A stretch of DNA of 53,996 nucleotides from Phoronis australis (Eukaryota > Phoronida > Phoronidae): NCBI GenBank assembly GCA_002633005.1, contig NMRA01001108.1, forward strand, positions 1-53,996. Reading direction: 5' to 3'. Both the position numbers and the translations under genes were made by a program. Below the pieces are notes generated by a model. That model did not search any database and had not been told where the DNA came from. It saw nothing but the letters and a program-made list of their open reading frames with translations. Each line of letters starts with the position of its first letter. Position 1 is the first letter of the stretch. Positions 10,161 to 22,849 of the stretch are shown here, piece by piece.

Positions 10161-12868
10161 ACATCCCCACTTTGGCATTTCTTTACAGTATTTTAAGTGC
10201 ACTTTCTCAACTTCCCCACCATTATTAAACACTCACATTTTATAACCAAAATGTATTATTGCTAGGAAGCTATAATCAACCAACGTTAAGATTGCTTGAC
10301 AACGAATAGTAAACTTTTGAACGGTTCCTCAAACCACAAATTGGTTTTCCTATTGGAGTGTATCACTATGTGTGTTTGGGCCAAGCCCAAAATTCCCACA
10401 GAAGCAAAGGTAACGCCATTTTATATATACATGTACACTTTCACAGCGTTAGTTGGATCTCCACCATAAAACCACCTTTGACTCGTTTTGACAATGCCGC
10501 CTTCACTAAAATCAATACTTTTTGTTTTTAGTAAATTAATTACTAGATTTCAAGTTTGGCAGTTATACAGCGCACCAAGTTTTCTCTGTAGGTAGACTAC
10601 ACTAAATGACAAAAGAATTAAGTCATCAACAAACAACACTAACATACCATACCAAGATATCCTATGTACACCTTAATCTTTCAGTTCATATTCCAAGTCA
10701 TTAATAAAACGAATAAACATAAATAGCGATAACTACGTGTATGTCCACTGTTCGATTCTGCTGGAACAGTCTATTTATTCGTGCATGTATAATGTGAATA
10801 TCACACTGACAAACGCAAGTTTGCACTTGGTATTACACGGATCAAAGTATTAGGTACGTTCCTCCTCAATCTTGTGACGTCTCTGCTTGAAAAATAAATA
10901 TGTTCCCTATAAGTACAATCAAACGCACACTTGAAATAGGACCGCAAAACAAATCTAGTTTTCTGATTCGTTGCGTACATGTATAAAGTAATTAAGGTAT
11001 CAAACACAAAATCATGACCTATCATGCTAAAATTGCTTGAAATACAGCTTGAGACTTACTAATGATTACTTTCCGCCGATTTTGAAATTTAAAACAAAGT
11101 ATCCTTTCTAAAAAATTTCTTCCAATTTGAATTATAGTCCGATTACCTCTCGTCGTCAGTCTTCAAAGGTCGTCCGCCATCTTGTTTCGCGTGCAGCGCT
11201 GCCACGCGGGACTTAGCGTTCCAATTTGGAACGCTTGTCTGCACGTTAGGTACTAACCTCTCGGGAGAAACACGCGTGGAAGAACTGAGACTAAAATTAA
11301 TGCATTTACCAACTGTTTTTTTGAGACCACTTAAAAACTTGTTGATTTTACTAATGCACTTTTTTGTTCATTTTCAGAAGATATTTTCGAAATTAAATTT
11401 TCTTCAGACGGAACAAAAAGCAACCCAGGGATTGTTTATGCAATGTATCTATTTGTCCCAGGCACTAACCGACATCTGTTAGGCCAAAGGAAAAACGCAG
11501 CAGACAAATGGAACACGCTGGGTGCTTAACAGTTTCGGCCCACGCCTTGGTCATCAAAATATTGTTCACTTGTTTTTTTATTGCAAAACACAGTACTGAA
11601 CTCAACATTTATGTTGAAAATTTTGGTTAAAGCATTTTGAATTTATTTGAAGAAAATTAAAATACTTGAATTGATAGAGAATGGCCACCAATAAAGTAAA
11701 ACATTGACTTTATTTCACTATATTGCATTTGTTACATACAACACAGCATGACATAATCAAAAATAAAAGAAGAGATTGAGCAATAAAATTCAAATGCAAC
11801 TTGGGTATTTATTTATTTATTTATGAATGCAGAAGCCTGTTAAAGATGAGAAAAAATCAAACAATACAATTATGGGTAATTTATTAGAACAATTGTATCG
11901 AGGTTCAATGATCAACTTCCGCCTACCAAGTCTCAAAGGCTTACAGTTCTGTTTTGGCTGACAAGGTGTTAACAGAGAATGAAGAGAAACTGAAAAGAAA
12001 AAGAAGGACAGCAGAGATAAGTGATGTTAAGAACAACAAGAGCAAAAAGTCAAATAAAGAGGTCACAAATACAAAATAAGTAAGGTCTGCCTGGAATAAA
12101 ACAATTGTGATTTATTTTCCAGAACTGAAATTCTAAATCAATTTTAATCGATTTAAAAATCGATATCATACCAGTAAAACAGTTTGTGGTTGAAGTAGAG
12201 TTGCTGTAAACCACTTTCCACTATTTTCTTGGCCTTTTTCTGTGTGGTTTTCTGTCCTTTCAAAAGGCGGCAGCACATGACGACCATAGGTGTCATTATA
12301 AAATGGCTGCCGAAAAGCAATGCACAGTTGAACAACTCGGCTTAAGTAAAAGAAAACGTTTGAATCAACGAATACTATATATTTGTGAGAGTTAAATCAA
12401 GTCCTATTCAGATCATAACTTTGAAGCGGAATAATTGGGTGAGTAAGACAACAAGCCGGTTTTATGCTTAGGCGGACGACTATAGGGTTTCGGAGTGTAA
12501 ACTTATTCCCTTAGATTACTGGGTATGTGTGTAACTCCTATGAAAACTGCTACGAGTATCAATGTCGTCCATTCACTTGGAAAAATTCCAACAACAAATA
12601 CATAATCAGTAATACAAATGGCTGTACTATGGAAGCAAGTTTTCTGATATGCAAAATTTATTAAATACACGACGCTTTTCGTTATTAAGTCTTTATTACG
12701 TTCCGTTCGTATCCTTGGGACAAAGTCCTACACCCAAGTGTGACATTCTCGGATTTTGTCATTGATGGCATTCAATTTCTATGATCTTGCCCCTTCATTC
12801 CTTCATTAAATCCCGTTCAGTGTTATTCCTATATCAAGCTCGCTGTCAATAACTTTGATATTGTCTGA
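10161..12868. other. No supported gene; a 21-bp palindrome and a TATT microsatellite
   Basis: AT-rich. At 11215-11235 the arms AGCGTTCCAA and TTGGAACGCT flank a single central base, a perfect 10-bp inverted repeat. A (TATT)n run lies at 11806-11824. A Lys-rich frame near 11913-12080 ends LKRKRRTAEISDVKNNKSKK and a few more residues, and I do not recognise it. Confidence 0.4.
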
Positions 12869-12968
12869 TATCACGTGACGGCTATTACGCTTTGCTGATA
12901 CCAATTTATAGGTCTCGTGTCTGCGTGCCCTAGGCAGAGTAGCGCGTTTATTGGAGTTGATAAGAACT
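12869..12968 (+). promoter_or_regulatory. Candidate promoter of the kringle gene
   Basis: A CACGTG E-box (12872-12877) and a CCAAT word running into TTTATA (12901-12910) sit 60-100 bp before the signal-peptide ATG. The elements are inferred from motif and position only. Confidence 0.35.
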
Positions 12969-13038
12969 ATGGCGTTCCTTGGGTTTCATTTCTTGGTGAC
13001 TGTAACATTTGTGATAGGCCTACTGGTTTCTGCTGTTG
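12969..13038 (+). CDS. Kringle gene exon 1: signal peptide
   Basis: The ATG at 12969 (context AAGAACTATGG) opens MAFLGFHFLVTVTFVIGLLV and then SAV, an uncharged run of the length and hydrophobicity of a secretory signal peptide ending in a small-residue cleavage pattern. The exon is 70 nt and ends one base into a codon at a strong donor, G|GTAAGTAC. Phase 1 is the phase expected before a kringle exon, and the next good in-phase exon is the kringle at 18049. The protein would be secreted through the ER. Intron 1 is about 5.0 kb. The join to exon 2 is inferred from phase, strand and order, because no transcript is available. Confidence 0.72.
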
Positions 13039-16000
13039 GTAAGTACATGTATCGCAGAAGGTTACGTATAACTGAATGATTGTCTCAGGCTGGTACTTTA
13101 GGCTTTCAAAATCCATTACTAAAAGTAACGAGACTATACGAATTTCCATGTATTTCTGGAAGACTTGTTCGCGTCAAAGCGCATGTTATATAATTCATGC
13201 TTGTTTCGCACAAATGAAATCCTTAAATTAACAAATTTACCGTGATTTCATCATGGTTAAAATAAGAAATGTTTAATCATTATATGTTTTCTGACTTCTA
13301 CACAGCATAATCTTATAAAAACTACATTTCCCGATGTTTACGCAATTTTGAAATCAATAATTTCACTCGTCCAGCACATTGTGTCTGATAGTCGAGTTTG
13401 TAAATTTGAATCACTATCGTCTATTTCTCTTCACACTGACTTGATTTGAGAACTGTTTTCTGTGAGACGCACAGCTTGGTGACTGTAAATGGACGGAGGT
13501 AGCACCTTTAATGCGTAATTCATGCAGTGTTGGAATTTCTGCTTTCTGAAAATTCATGCTTCTGCTGAGTTAAATGCTAGTTTTGTAGGTATTCGTCTAA
13601 ATGTACGGACATGTGAATAACCTGGTTTTCAAATATTGGATGAATTACATTGTAAAGGCCGGCCGTGGACTAGGAACTTGTGTTATGATTGCAACCGGAT
13701 ACAATTCTCATTATTTTTCATTATTTATTCATCTAATACTTACAAAGAGGGTAACCACAACATTTATGCAAAATAAAAATTTAGGCTATGATAGCCGCGT
13801 GCTTTAAGCACATACGTGTACAATAAAAACACATCTGACCGATTTAACCGGTGTCTTATTCATACTGCATGAATACAGGACAGTATCGTAAACAAAAGTC
13901 ATCGACAGTACAAGGATGCGCTCCGAAAAGGCTCAACCACAATTTCTAGGATTCACATTTCCAGAACAAAAACTTTAAGCATCGATTTGTCTGACAACAG
14001 AACACATTTACATCGGTGATGTCAGTTTGTTTGCGTAAAGCGCTGCATATTGAGAATTCGATTAGCCAATCAGAAACGCCGGCGTACAAAAATTTCCCGA
14101 GGAAAATTTAAGTGATACCTGCGTTCTGGCTCTGACCTTCTAGCGGCACGCAGGGAACCAGCGAGGACATGTATGAGTCATCTGTCACTCACGCCAATGT
14201 ATCGCGTACTGGCCAGCAGTGGGAACTTAGAGGTGCACACCTTCCAAGTCGCACATCTAAAGAGAACGGCGGCAGTTATAACTAAAATATTGCACCGGCT
14301 TGGGTGTTGCTTATACTCGAATGCATGTTAATATTAGATAGCGATTATTCAACTTAAGCCTAATTGTGACACATTCTTTGAAATCAACATCTCGAAAGAG
14401 TGTACTGGCAAACCCCGCATGTGAACATCGGGCAGTACGGCTTTGGGTACACTTTGGAGGCACGCACTGAAAAAAATTGTGCAGTCAGCATGTCGATGGG
14501 GTTTGCTATGACGGGGACGGCGTATTTCCCCGACATCAAAGTATAAAATGCCTTGTGCAATTGTTGTTTCATATCGAACGATAGTTTAAATATGACAACC
14601 CGTATTCGGAACGCTAACCTTGTCAGTCCTTTTTATTCAATGATATTTTGTTCCCACCACAATCGTTTAGACTTTCCTACAGGCCTCAGTAATCGTCCTG
14701 CAGCTTGGTGCGTCGGCTACTGGTACACCTTGAGTAAATTGTCTTTGTCTTCAAATCAAGAATAATAGTGATAAAAATGACGAATTTTGTCGTTTTAAGG
14801 CTGCGACATAATCGTTGTGTTTGTTTTGTATGTAGTTTTTTGTTTGGTATTTTGCCCGTACCTCAATCGCTTACACCTTCCTGACGGCCTGTTGTTTGTG
14901 TCGACCTCAGATATTTAAAATGCAAATTGATCAGTTGACCTATAGTGTTGCATTAGAATCTAATCCAATGCATACTATTCGGCTAGCAAGTTAAACACGG
15001 GTGACTTCCGACACAATTTCAACTTAAAAAATTTGAATGTGCCTATGCCGCACCGCGTGCTCATAAAATCGTATGTTTCTGCCTAGAATCCATGGTGAAA
15101 CCAAAAAGGAAACATTGTGGAAATATCTAAACGTAATTGGAATTTCACGGAAAAATTTTGCTACATAATTACATAATTCCCCAATTTTCGACATCAAGAC
15201 AAAACGTCGGATTAATTTGAATTCTGCCGTATTAGCAATTTCGTTGATTGATTATACATTTTATCCACCAACAACAAACATCGCCTCCGAGACGGTCCGT
15301 AGCGTGTTTGCGTGACAATTGCTCGGTATCCCCCCCTTCTGTTTCACTTTACTCGGATTCCTCTGGTTCGAACATATACGACGATAATCTATCCAAACGT
15401 TGTTTCGCTTTACATTTTATTGAACTCTTGCGCTGTAACGTCCGTCCACCGCGACGATAAGGTATTATGCTTTTCTGACCCAAGTGCGAAAAGTGTCGGG
15501 TCATTCTTTTTTATCATGCTGGGCGTGAGCGTTTCGCTTCGTAAGATGGGTAACGCCGACTGACTCCCTGATATAATCCCGTAGTTATCACGAAGTGACT
15601 ATAAACAGATTAGTTCTTTGGTACACGCATTCCGCCAGGTTGTCGCCATGGGACCGACGAATGTCCATTCATTGCCAACTGGTCCCCCAATGCACACAGG
15701 GACCCCGTACAATGTACTTTAATTGCTTCGTTAAACCCCGACATCTTTGTGAATAAGCGTTTGATGTTAGACTCAGAAAGTGGTCCTCACGGAGAACGCG
15801 CTACTGACTTCGGTGACGCTAGACAATCGAGTCATAGTAACTTGTAGGATATTACATGCACGTGAAAGCGCCGAGATAAGTGTCTTAGAGTATTTGAACT
15901 TTGTTGTGTCTAACAGATGTAATTTTGAAAATCTGTGATTTGAAATATGCACCAGTCACCGTAATGTAAGTTTCCTGTGGCAACGGACGGTACGGTACGT

Positions 16001-16301
16001 CTTGGGTCACAACGATGATGCCATTTGCGTCGGTTAGAACGAGCGCCACCTAATTTTTTTTCGGCACTAAATGGTGTTCTTGATGGGGTCGTATGATAGT
16101 AATTGGTGTAATTATCTAATGTCAGGAGTAAAGGAAGGGATGATATGTTTGTGTCGATCAATGGTACATATATTTAACATGATTAAAATTCAGTTGGCCG
16201 TTATACAGGGTCCTTAAGTGTGTGTGTAGATTGATGAATTTTAAATCGGCGTCAGTGGAACAGTATATTGCAAACATGCATTTTTGAAATGTGCAGTCCC
16301 A
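13039..16301. other. Intron 1, left part: no other gene seen
   Basis: Intronic sequence with scattered ACATGTA words and no exon or clear mobile element that I can support. Confidence 0.4.
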
Positions 16302-16860
16302 GGTGGCGTGCTGACCAGCCTTAGAAGTGTTTGCCATCCACATTTCTGCTTCCGTTTCAGTTTTATGTATGCATATACACTCAGAAGATGCCCACCAATG
16401 AGTATGATAGATTTCATCCATTCGGCCGGCGGTCCCGATGGCTCACTGCATTAGAGCGCCTGCACGGTTAGGAGAAGGTCCCGCGTACGAGTCCCAGTTG
16501 GGGCAGACAACCTTCCAAACTCATATTCATTAGTTTACAAGTATGTGATGTGGACAAAGGTGGCGTGCTGGAATGACTTAGAAATGTTTGGGATACACAT
16601 TTGCACGCCGATTGAGATTTTTAAAGTACCTTTATATACACTCAAGGGTCAAAGGTCGAGATACCCATTACTATAAGTTTGGTTGGATTTCTGCATTCCA
16701 CCTCTGGTTCTAGGGCGTCTGCGCTTAGCATAAATTCCAGGGTTCGAGTGTCTGTTGGGGCAGAAGTCTTATAAGACTTATATTCATTAGGTCACGGGAT
16801 GTGGTCAGAGGTGGCGTGCTGACCAGGCTTGGAACTGTTCGCAATAAATATTCAAAACTG
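16302..16860 (+). repeat. Tandem tRNA-SINE-like array, monomer about 255 bp
   Basis: GGTGGCGTGCTG occurs at 16302, 16559 and 16810, giving spacings of 257 and 251 bp. Each full unit also holds GTTGGGGCAGA and TTATATTCATTAG or CATATTCATTAG. Unit 1 carries a tRNA-like head with A box TGGCTCACTGC (16439-16449) and B box CGTACGAGTCC (16484-16494), about 35 nt apart. Unit 2 keeps a B box (GGTTCGAGTGT) near 16742. It lies inside intron 1 of the kringle gene. It looks like a SINE turned into a short tandem array. Confidence 0.7.
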
Positions 16861-18048
16861 AACAATACCCTCATTAAGTTGCACCAAACACATTTTTTCT
16901 ACACATGGTTCAAGAAATACCAGAACAAGATTAACCTATGCAAGGAGTTTTTATTTGAATAAAAATATAGATAGACTTCAAAGATAAACCCCAGCGAGCC
17001 CATTACCAGAAAAACGCAAAGGCAACTCTAGCATCTACAATATGGGGTTTTGAGCGATGCTTTTCACTAGAAAATCGGTTAAGAGGGCAAAAACCTGAAA
17101 ACGTTAGAAGACAAATCACTTAACTCGATCGATAATATGACTGAATTAAATGTCTTCCAAACAATGTTTCTGGATATTACTCCAGCTTACTCACAAGTAC
17201 TAGCGTAATAAAGACAAGGTTAATATTTCCACTATGATACATTACTCAGCTTTGCTTCAGATCCGCGATTTTTCCAAAACGCTAACGTCTCAGCTGTCTG
17301 ACCTGAATAAGCTCAGCAGACGACCGAGGCAAAGGACAGTAAAAGCATAAGCTTTTTCATAGACCCCCATTTGAAGTCATTCTGGCCATTTCTTAGTAGT
17401 ATTATCTATGGCCCATTTCTGATAGTAGGTTACACATCTTAAGGACCCAAATTAATAACGCGATCTCATTAAACTTGCACTTATAACAAGTTCTGGCAAT
17501 ATTTTCACCAACAGGTATCCTAGCCTCTAGAATTTTCGGGAGCTCGTTATACTAGATGCCGCAGTTTCTTGTTGTTCTTAAAACATTCAGTAACACAAGA
17601 GGTAAATTCGCCGGCACTTCCCATCACTACGCTTACGAGCCACCATTAATATCCGGGAGATTGCAAAATGGTTACTCGGGTTTTCCCAAGATGCACCATC
17701 GTGATTGTTTTTTTTGTATAATGTTTTATCCAACTTAATTTGTTTGTATTCTTCTACACGCTTTGCCCAGTCGACAAGACGGCCTTGTGCAGTTGTTCCT
17801 GAACTCCCAATCTCACTTACGACTTCTGAGTTAATCTAAAAGAGTGGAGCATCACTCGACTCCAGAACATGACAAAGTGCGCATTTGATATGAACTTTAC
17901 GCCCACGGATTTCATACGGATAGCACTGTAGCTACCTAAGGCTTCTTTTCGCCGTGTTTTGATACCCTATCAAATGATGAACTCACTCGAAAGTACGTCG
18001 TTAAGTGCTTAATTTCATTAAAACTAATATCAAATATTGCAATTACAG
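16861..18048. other. Intron 1, right part: nothing further seen
   Basis: Intronic sequence ending in AATTACAG, the acceptor of kringle exon 1. No repeat or gene recognised. Confidence 0.4.
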
Positions 18049-18285
18049 ACGGCCGTGATTGTAAGTTTCTTACATCCGGTAAATATTACGACGGAATGAA
18101 GTCAGTCACAGTGTCGGGAAAGACGTGTCAGAGATGGGATGCACAGACTCCTCATACTCATTTTAGGAGTAATATGGTCTCGCACGAAAACTACTGCAGG
18201 AATCCAGACAACTCGCCGAGGCCGTGGTGCTATACAACAGACCCGTCATTGAGGTGGGAATATTGTCCAGTACCATTTTGTTCAG
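18049..18285 (+). CDS. Kringle gene exon 2: kringle domain 1
   Basis: A complete kringle, residues 24-102 of the predicted protein. The six cysteines are at 28, 50, 73, 84, 96 and 101, with the signatures SGKTCQRWD, NYCRNPD, PWCYTTDP and RWEYC. Kringles are disulfide-bonded modules of secreted proteins that bind proteins or lysine side chains. The second acid of the usual D-x-D lysine site is missing (PDNS), so lysine binding may be weak. The acceptor is ATTACAG|AC. The exon is exactly 237 nt and phase 1 on both sides. It ends TGTTCAG|GCGAGTAT, so the donor appears to be GC rather than GT. The aligned point of exon 3 is TGTTCAG|GTGAGC. Confidence 0.93.
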
Positions 18286-19991
18286 GCGAGTATATGATAA
18301 AAAGTAGAAAGAAGCACAATGCTTGCCCAACTTAAAAGAATAATCCTTGGTGGTGTGGAACTAGCAACTCCAGATGTGTCAAATTTTGAATTTAAAATTA
18401 CATGTAAACGAGAAAAGGCAGATCACAGGGTATTTCTTTGGAGTTACATGTAGCAATCCTTATTGCAAATAAGTTGAAAGTTCACCTGACTGCCTTGCGT
18501 AGCGACTTAAACTAGTGCTCGGGCTTGAAACTGAATCTAGAAAAAGAAATGTGTGTGGATTGGAATCATGATGGAGTGACATGCGCTTGTGTCTAGGGAA
18601 GAACAAAAAATGAAAAAAAAGTTTTTTACAACACAATTTTAGACCTCTTTCATGTGATCTTGCAAAATTATGAAGAATAACGTAAGGAAGTTCAAAATAT
18701 GAATTTTAAGAATAACAGAATTCTAAGTCCTCTAAGCAAAATGACTGCCACCAAATCATCACCACCCGAGGAAGCTATTCACATTGTTGAAAACTCTCTT
18801 ACAATTTTCTATGGGGTGCTAAAGTGACAGAATAAAGAGGACTCTCCCATGCTAAGACCCCTGTCTCGAGGTTTGTAAAACAACTCATATTGAATCGTTC
18901 ATTAAATTACGGAAATCCTCATGGTTTTGTGGGAATGTTTTGTCAACTGATTACGACCTTTGACAAATCGTCGTACCACTGAACATTCCTTTTAAATACT
19001 CACGACAGTCGTTTTCGTTTTGGTAACATGCGTAGCTCCTTGCAACTCGCAAGATGTCTACAAGTAAATCCTTTGCATTTGGTAACATTTATGGTAGATC
19101 TAGTCTAAACGTACAAGTAATCTTTTCTGATAGAAATATTCAGTAAATTTCTCGGAATAACATTTAAACCACTATGGTTCAATTCATCTTTGGAGGCATA
19201 AAAATTATAATTTGAATGTTTATGACTTTTTAAGCTCGTAGGAAAACGTGATGGCTGATGAGCAAATTTGTAGAACTTTTGTCCGCTTTTCACAGAATTT
19301 TAAGGCTTGAGAAAAACATTATATGAAACTTTCAAAGTAAGAAAAATAAATGTGAGGTTACTTTGCAAAACACCCTGTAATTACTTTCCCTTATTTTGCT
19401 TTGGCAGAGGCCAGAAAAATTGTTTATAAGCCTTTGGTTAACGAATTGTACAAAAACTAAAATGTGAAGCAAAATTGGAGATAGTTTTAAAAACTTTTTG
19501 AACTGAAGAATTGGTGGGAGAAAGCCCCCAGCTATGTTGCTAAAGTTATAAATGATTTATCATTAAAGAAAGTGGTTTCAAATTCGTTTGACAGATATAA
19601 TCCTCATCAAGAACACTTTTCTCAGAGAAAATTGTTCATCTGTGTTTCTCTTGTAGATCTAAATGTGTGGTCTTTTTGGTGCATCTTACAGTACTCCATT
19701 TCATGAATCAAAAAGTTAATTTGTCTTTAACTGTTGGCACTGAAGACTTAATCTTCGGTATATTTTCATGACCAAAATTTTTAAATTTAATACCCTTAGG
19801 TAAGTAGACACGTATGAGGCCTGAGATTTGTCAAATGCTGGCCACATGTCAACTTACTAAAACAGAAATTATTGAATATATTCCAACAAATGCCTATTGC
19901 GAGTTTCGAAAAGTTGATTGACCTCTATTATCCTTCTGTTCCCGGAACATTGAAAACAATTGATAGTGGTATACACAAAACGTACCGAGAG
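18286..19991. other. Intron 2, left part: nothing recognised
   Basis: AT-rich intronic sequence without supported features. Confidence 0.4.
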
Positions 19992-20098
19992 TGGCGTAGA
20001 TAAAGTAAGATCCCACGAGATATTATTCCGCGTGTTGGTCGAGACTGAAGGTCGATACGCGGAATAATGTCGAGTGGGATATTACTTCATCTACACCA
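19992..20098. mobile_element. 107-bp foldback (hairpin) element
   Basis: TGGCGTAGATAAAGTAAGAT (19992) and the 3' arm ending ATTACTTCATCTACACCA (20098) are inverted repeats of about 45 bp each, including the shared core ATTATTCCGCG. About 12 nt separate the arms. There is no coding capacity. It behaves like a foldback MITE, and the RNA would form a long imperfect hairpin within the kringle gene's intron 2. Confidence 0.8.
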
Positions 20099-20559
20099 AT
20101 AGAAGAAGGTTTTGTATTCATCCCATACGTTTCGAATTCCTTAGTTTCTTTCATTTTCGGCAGATTTTTTAAATACTTCACTCAGACTGTTCACGTGGCG
20201 GATCACATCCTACAGTATATGTATGTACTTGAGCGTAAGGTTGCAAGTTTTCTCTAGTAAAAGAAACAGTTTTAAATGTAACGTTGTATTACTTGAAAAG
20301 CAATAACAAAGATGAAAACAACGGTAACTGTGCATTGAATTTGTAACATCTCCTGAAAATATTTAAATAACAGCAATTGTTTACATTGTAGTTACCAAAG
20401 AATAGGCGCCTGAGTTGCTGACGATATAATACAGTGTATTTAGCAAGTGAAAACTGAAACAGAACTGCCACATAATTCAAAGAAAGGTTACTTCAAACTG
20501 TTTCATACAAAAAAAACGAGAGCAACTTGAAGCGTCGAAAGGCGCCCACGACTGTTGCT
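20099..20559. other. Intron 2: nothing recognised
   Basis: Intronic sequence without features I can support. Confidence 0.35.
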
Positions 20560-21170
20560 TTTTAGTATCATAACAATGGCCTTTAGGTGGCTTACAGTAC
20601 TGCAAACCCGTCCGAAATAGGAAAAACATCCTAGTCTCTTTAATACATAACAATTATTCAAATTCCATGAAATTCGTCCAGGAACTCCAAAGATATACCA
20701 CATGTGTAAAAACTGCCATTAGGAAATTCCAGCGGTATATGAACCCCTCCATCTGTTGGCAAGTTATTAGGAATAGTCAAAATGTGATCTTGCTGGATGT
20801 GCGAATAATGTCACTAGTGGCACCGCAGTAGTTGGGTCCATCTGGAAATCCACACTAGTCGTGCTCATGCCAGTAGGAAAACAACTGCCAATTTTCATCA
20901 AGATAATCTTAGCGGGTTGGCAGTCGGCAAAATAGATTCAAAATAATTAACATGGCCAATACAGTAGGTGGCGCAGAATACGTCAAAGCGGTCGCAAATT
21001 GGAAAATTACTACCATCTTCATAGTAGAAAATTGTTTGCCAAATTTCAAGAAAACACGTCGATGTAGTGGCATAAGAAAAAAAATAAAATTGCTGATGGG
21101 GGTATAGTGGTAGTCAGAGCCGTCCAAAATGGCTTTGAGGTCATAATTAGCTCACGGCCCCACTTCCGGA
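20560..21170. repeat. Degenerate sub-repeat region
   Basis: Words such as CTGCCATTAGGAAA, CATGCCAGTAGGAAAACAAC, TTGCCAAATTTCAAGAAAAC, CTGCCAATTTTCATCAAGAT and GTAGTGGCATAAGAAA recur at irregular spacing with strong drift, in the manner of an old tandem or inverted repeat. I could not define a monomer. Confidence 0.3.
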
Positions 21171-21709
21171 GACATAAGTACTGTACATGAAGGCTTACCA
21201 CTTTCTCACGGTTTCTAGAGTTTCCGTAATGGGTAGTTTCAGCGAGGCTATATGAGAAACAATCTTTTCTGGCTTACAAACCAAAACGTGTTTCGCATAC
21301 CTTCAGCACAAGATTTCGTAACACGCATTAGCAGTCATTCAATGCCTACGACAAAGCTGCTGGTGCTACAGATCCCGACTTGAACGTTTTCAATCGGGGT
21401 TAAACTCAAGCGTAATCACAGCAGTCGGACAACAATAATCATCTTGTGTGGTTCAATCACATAAGGTTTTTGTTATTTTAATTTTTTAATTAATCAATGT
21501 TTTAACTAGAATCTAGGGTTGTAAACAACTAATTGACACTTTGTGAACTGTGACCACGGAACAGTTAAATTTATATGTGATTTCTGCGTGCCTGAGCTCA
21601 AGCTGAATTGGCAAAATAGTCAAGCGTGCGACTTTAGTCTGTTACGATCGAAAATATCGTAAAATTCGATCATGAAATGCAACTCAAACGAGATCACAAA
21701 CCAGGAATT

Positions 21710-22085
21710 ATCTCAAGGGAGCAATCTCTATACACGAAATTGAACTCGAAATTATTTTTGCATTTTCTATTATACTTTTGTGCGAAGTCGAGAAAAGTGG
21801 CTATTGCTCTGTGCTCGAGTACATTATGAATTATGCATACTAGTTGTTTCTAGTCCAAGTTTGTACAGTATTTGATGTTTCCTAAATTTGATCTACAAAT
21901 TTGAGTAAAAACTCAAACATGAACTTTTTAAAGGGCTTAGTGCTGGGTTCATCAAGCGTAAAGTTAACGTAATCACGTAAGCCATAATGTACTCAAGTAC
22001 TAAATAATACGCGCCTACCTTGAGTGCACACAAAGGTTGAATGTAAAATGCCAAAAACAATTTCTAGGTTGTCAAGGTCACGGTC
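21710..22085. mobile_element. MITE copy 2 (diverged relative of 3084-3483)
   Basis: It aligns along its length with 3084-3483: CAATCTCTATACACGAAATT with ACTCGAAATTA against CAATCTTTTTACTCGAATTG; TCTGTGCTCGAGTACA against TCTATGCTCGAGTACA; CATAATGTACTCAAG against TATAATGTATTTGAG; AAATGCCAAAAACAATTTC against AATTGCCAAAAATAGTTTC. Its terminal inverted repeats are largely lost, so it is older than copy 1. Confidence 0.7.
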
Positions 22086-22202
22086 AAACAGGCATAGACG
22101 GCTAAAATCTCTCCGCAAAAGCCGAGCCGTTTTGAATGTTATGCCACCAAAACCATATTTCCGTACACGCTAAGAAAGGACTCTGTAAGTACTACTGACG
22201 AG

Positions 22203-22849
22203 ATGTCTGGAGAAATTAAGGAAATAATTTTGCGAGTTCACGCTAGTTTGGGTGCGAAAATTGACGGTGTCCTAGAGAAGATTGGCAACATTCAAACGCA
22301 AATGACTGGGTTGAACACTAAAGTGGACAATGCACAACAGTAAATTGACAGTCTCAGTGAACAAGTCAAAATGCTGAAAAAGCGTGCCCTTGAAGAAGAG
22401 ACAAGGAACAGGAGACACAACTTGCTAATCTATGGCTTGAATGACTCTGACGGGATTAACGAAGAATACAGTTGAAGGTGAGAGATTTGATCGGCTCTCT
22501 CGGCATAGCCCCAGACTTTGCGCGTACATTTCCTATCGTAAACGTTCATCGAATTCCCCGAAAAGTTAAACACGACGAGTCACGCGATCCAGTGGTGGTC
22601 AAATTTATGTCAATTTTTGACAGGGATCGAGTATGGAGAGCAAGTTGGAACAGACAGGTAAGGGATGGTATAATTTTCCGCACAGATTTGCCAGTAGTTT
22701 TGAAACAGAAATAAGGAAAGCTAGCTGCGAGAGCCTACACCATCATTCGGAAAGACAAGGGATGGCACACGAGAATCCCAGAGTCAAAGTCTGACGTCTG
22801 GCTTGAAGTTCGCGAAAATAAGGAGGCCCAATGGAACAAACTTGAGTGA
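22203..22849 (+). pseudogene. LINE ORF1 (coiled coil + RRM-like), broken
   Basis: From the ATG at 22203 the frame reads MSGEIKEIILRVHASLGAKI and continues through a heptad-like coiled coil (NIQTQMTGLNTKVDN), with an in-frame TAA at the point QQ*IDSL. Then come RRHNLLIYGL, the RRM start typical of L1-type ORF1 proteins, a frameshift near 22470, VHRIPRK, GIIFRTDLP, another stop, and WLEVRENKEAQWNKLE before TGA at 22847-22849. ORF1 proteins bind the element's RNA. At least three disruptions make it non-functional. Confidence 0.75.

Noticed and set aside
18286-18295. GT donor at GGCGA|GTATAT for kringle exon 1
   Set aside because: It would give phase 2, out of step with exon 3 and with the homologous exon's end; the GC site fits phase and homology.
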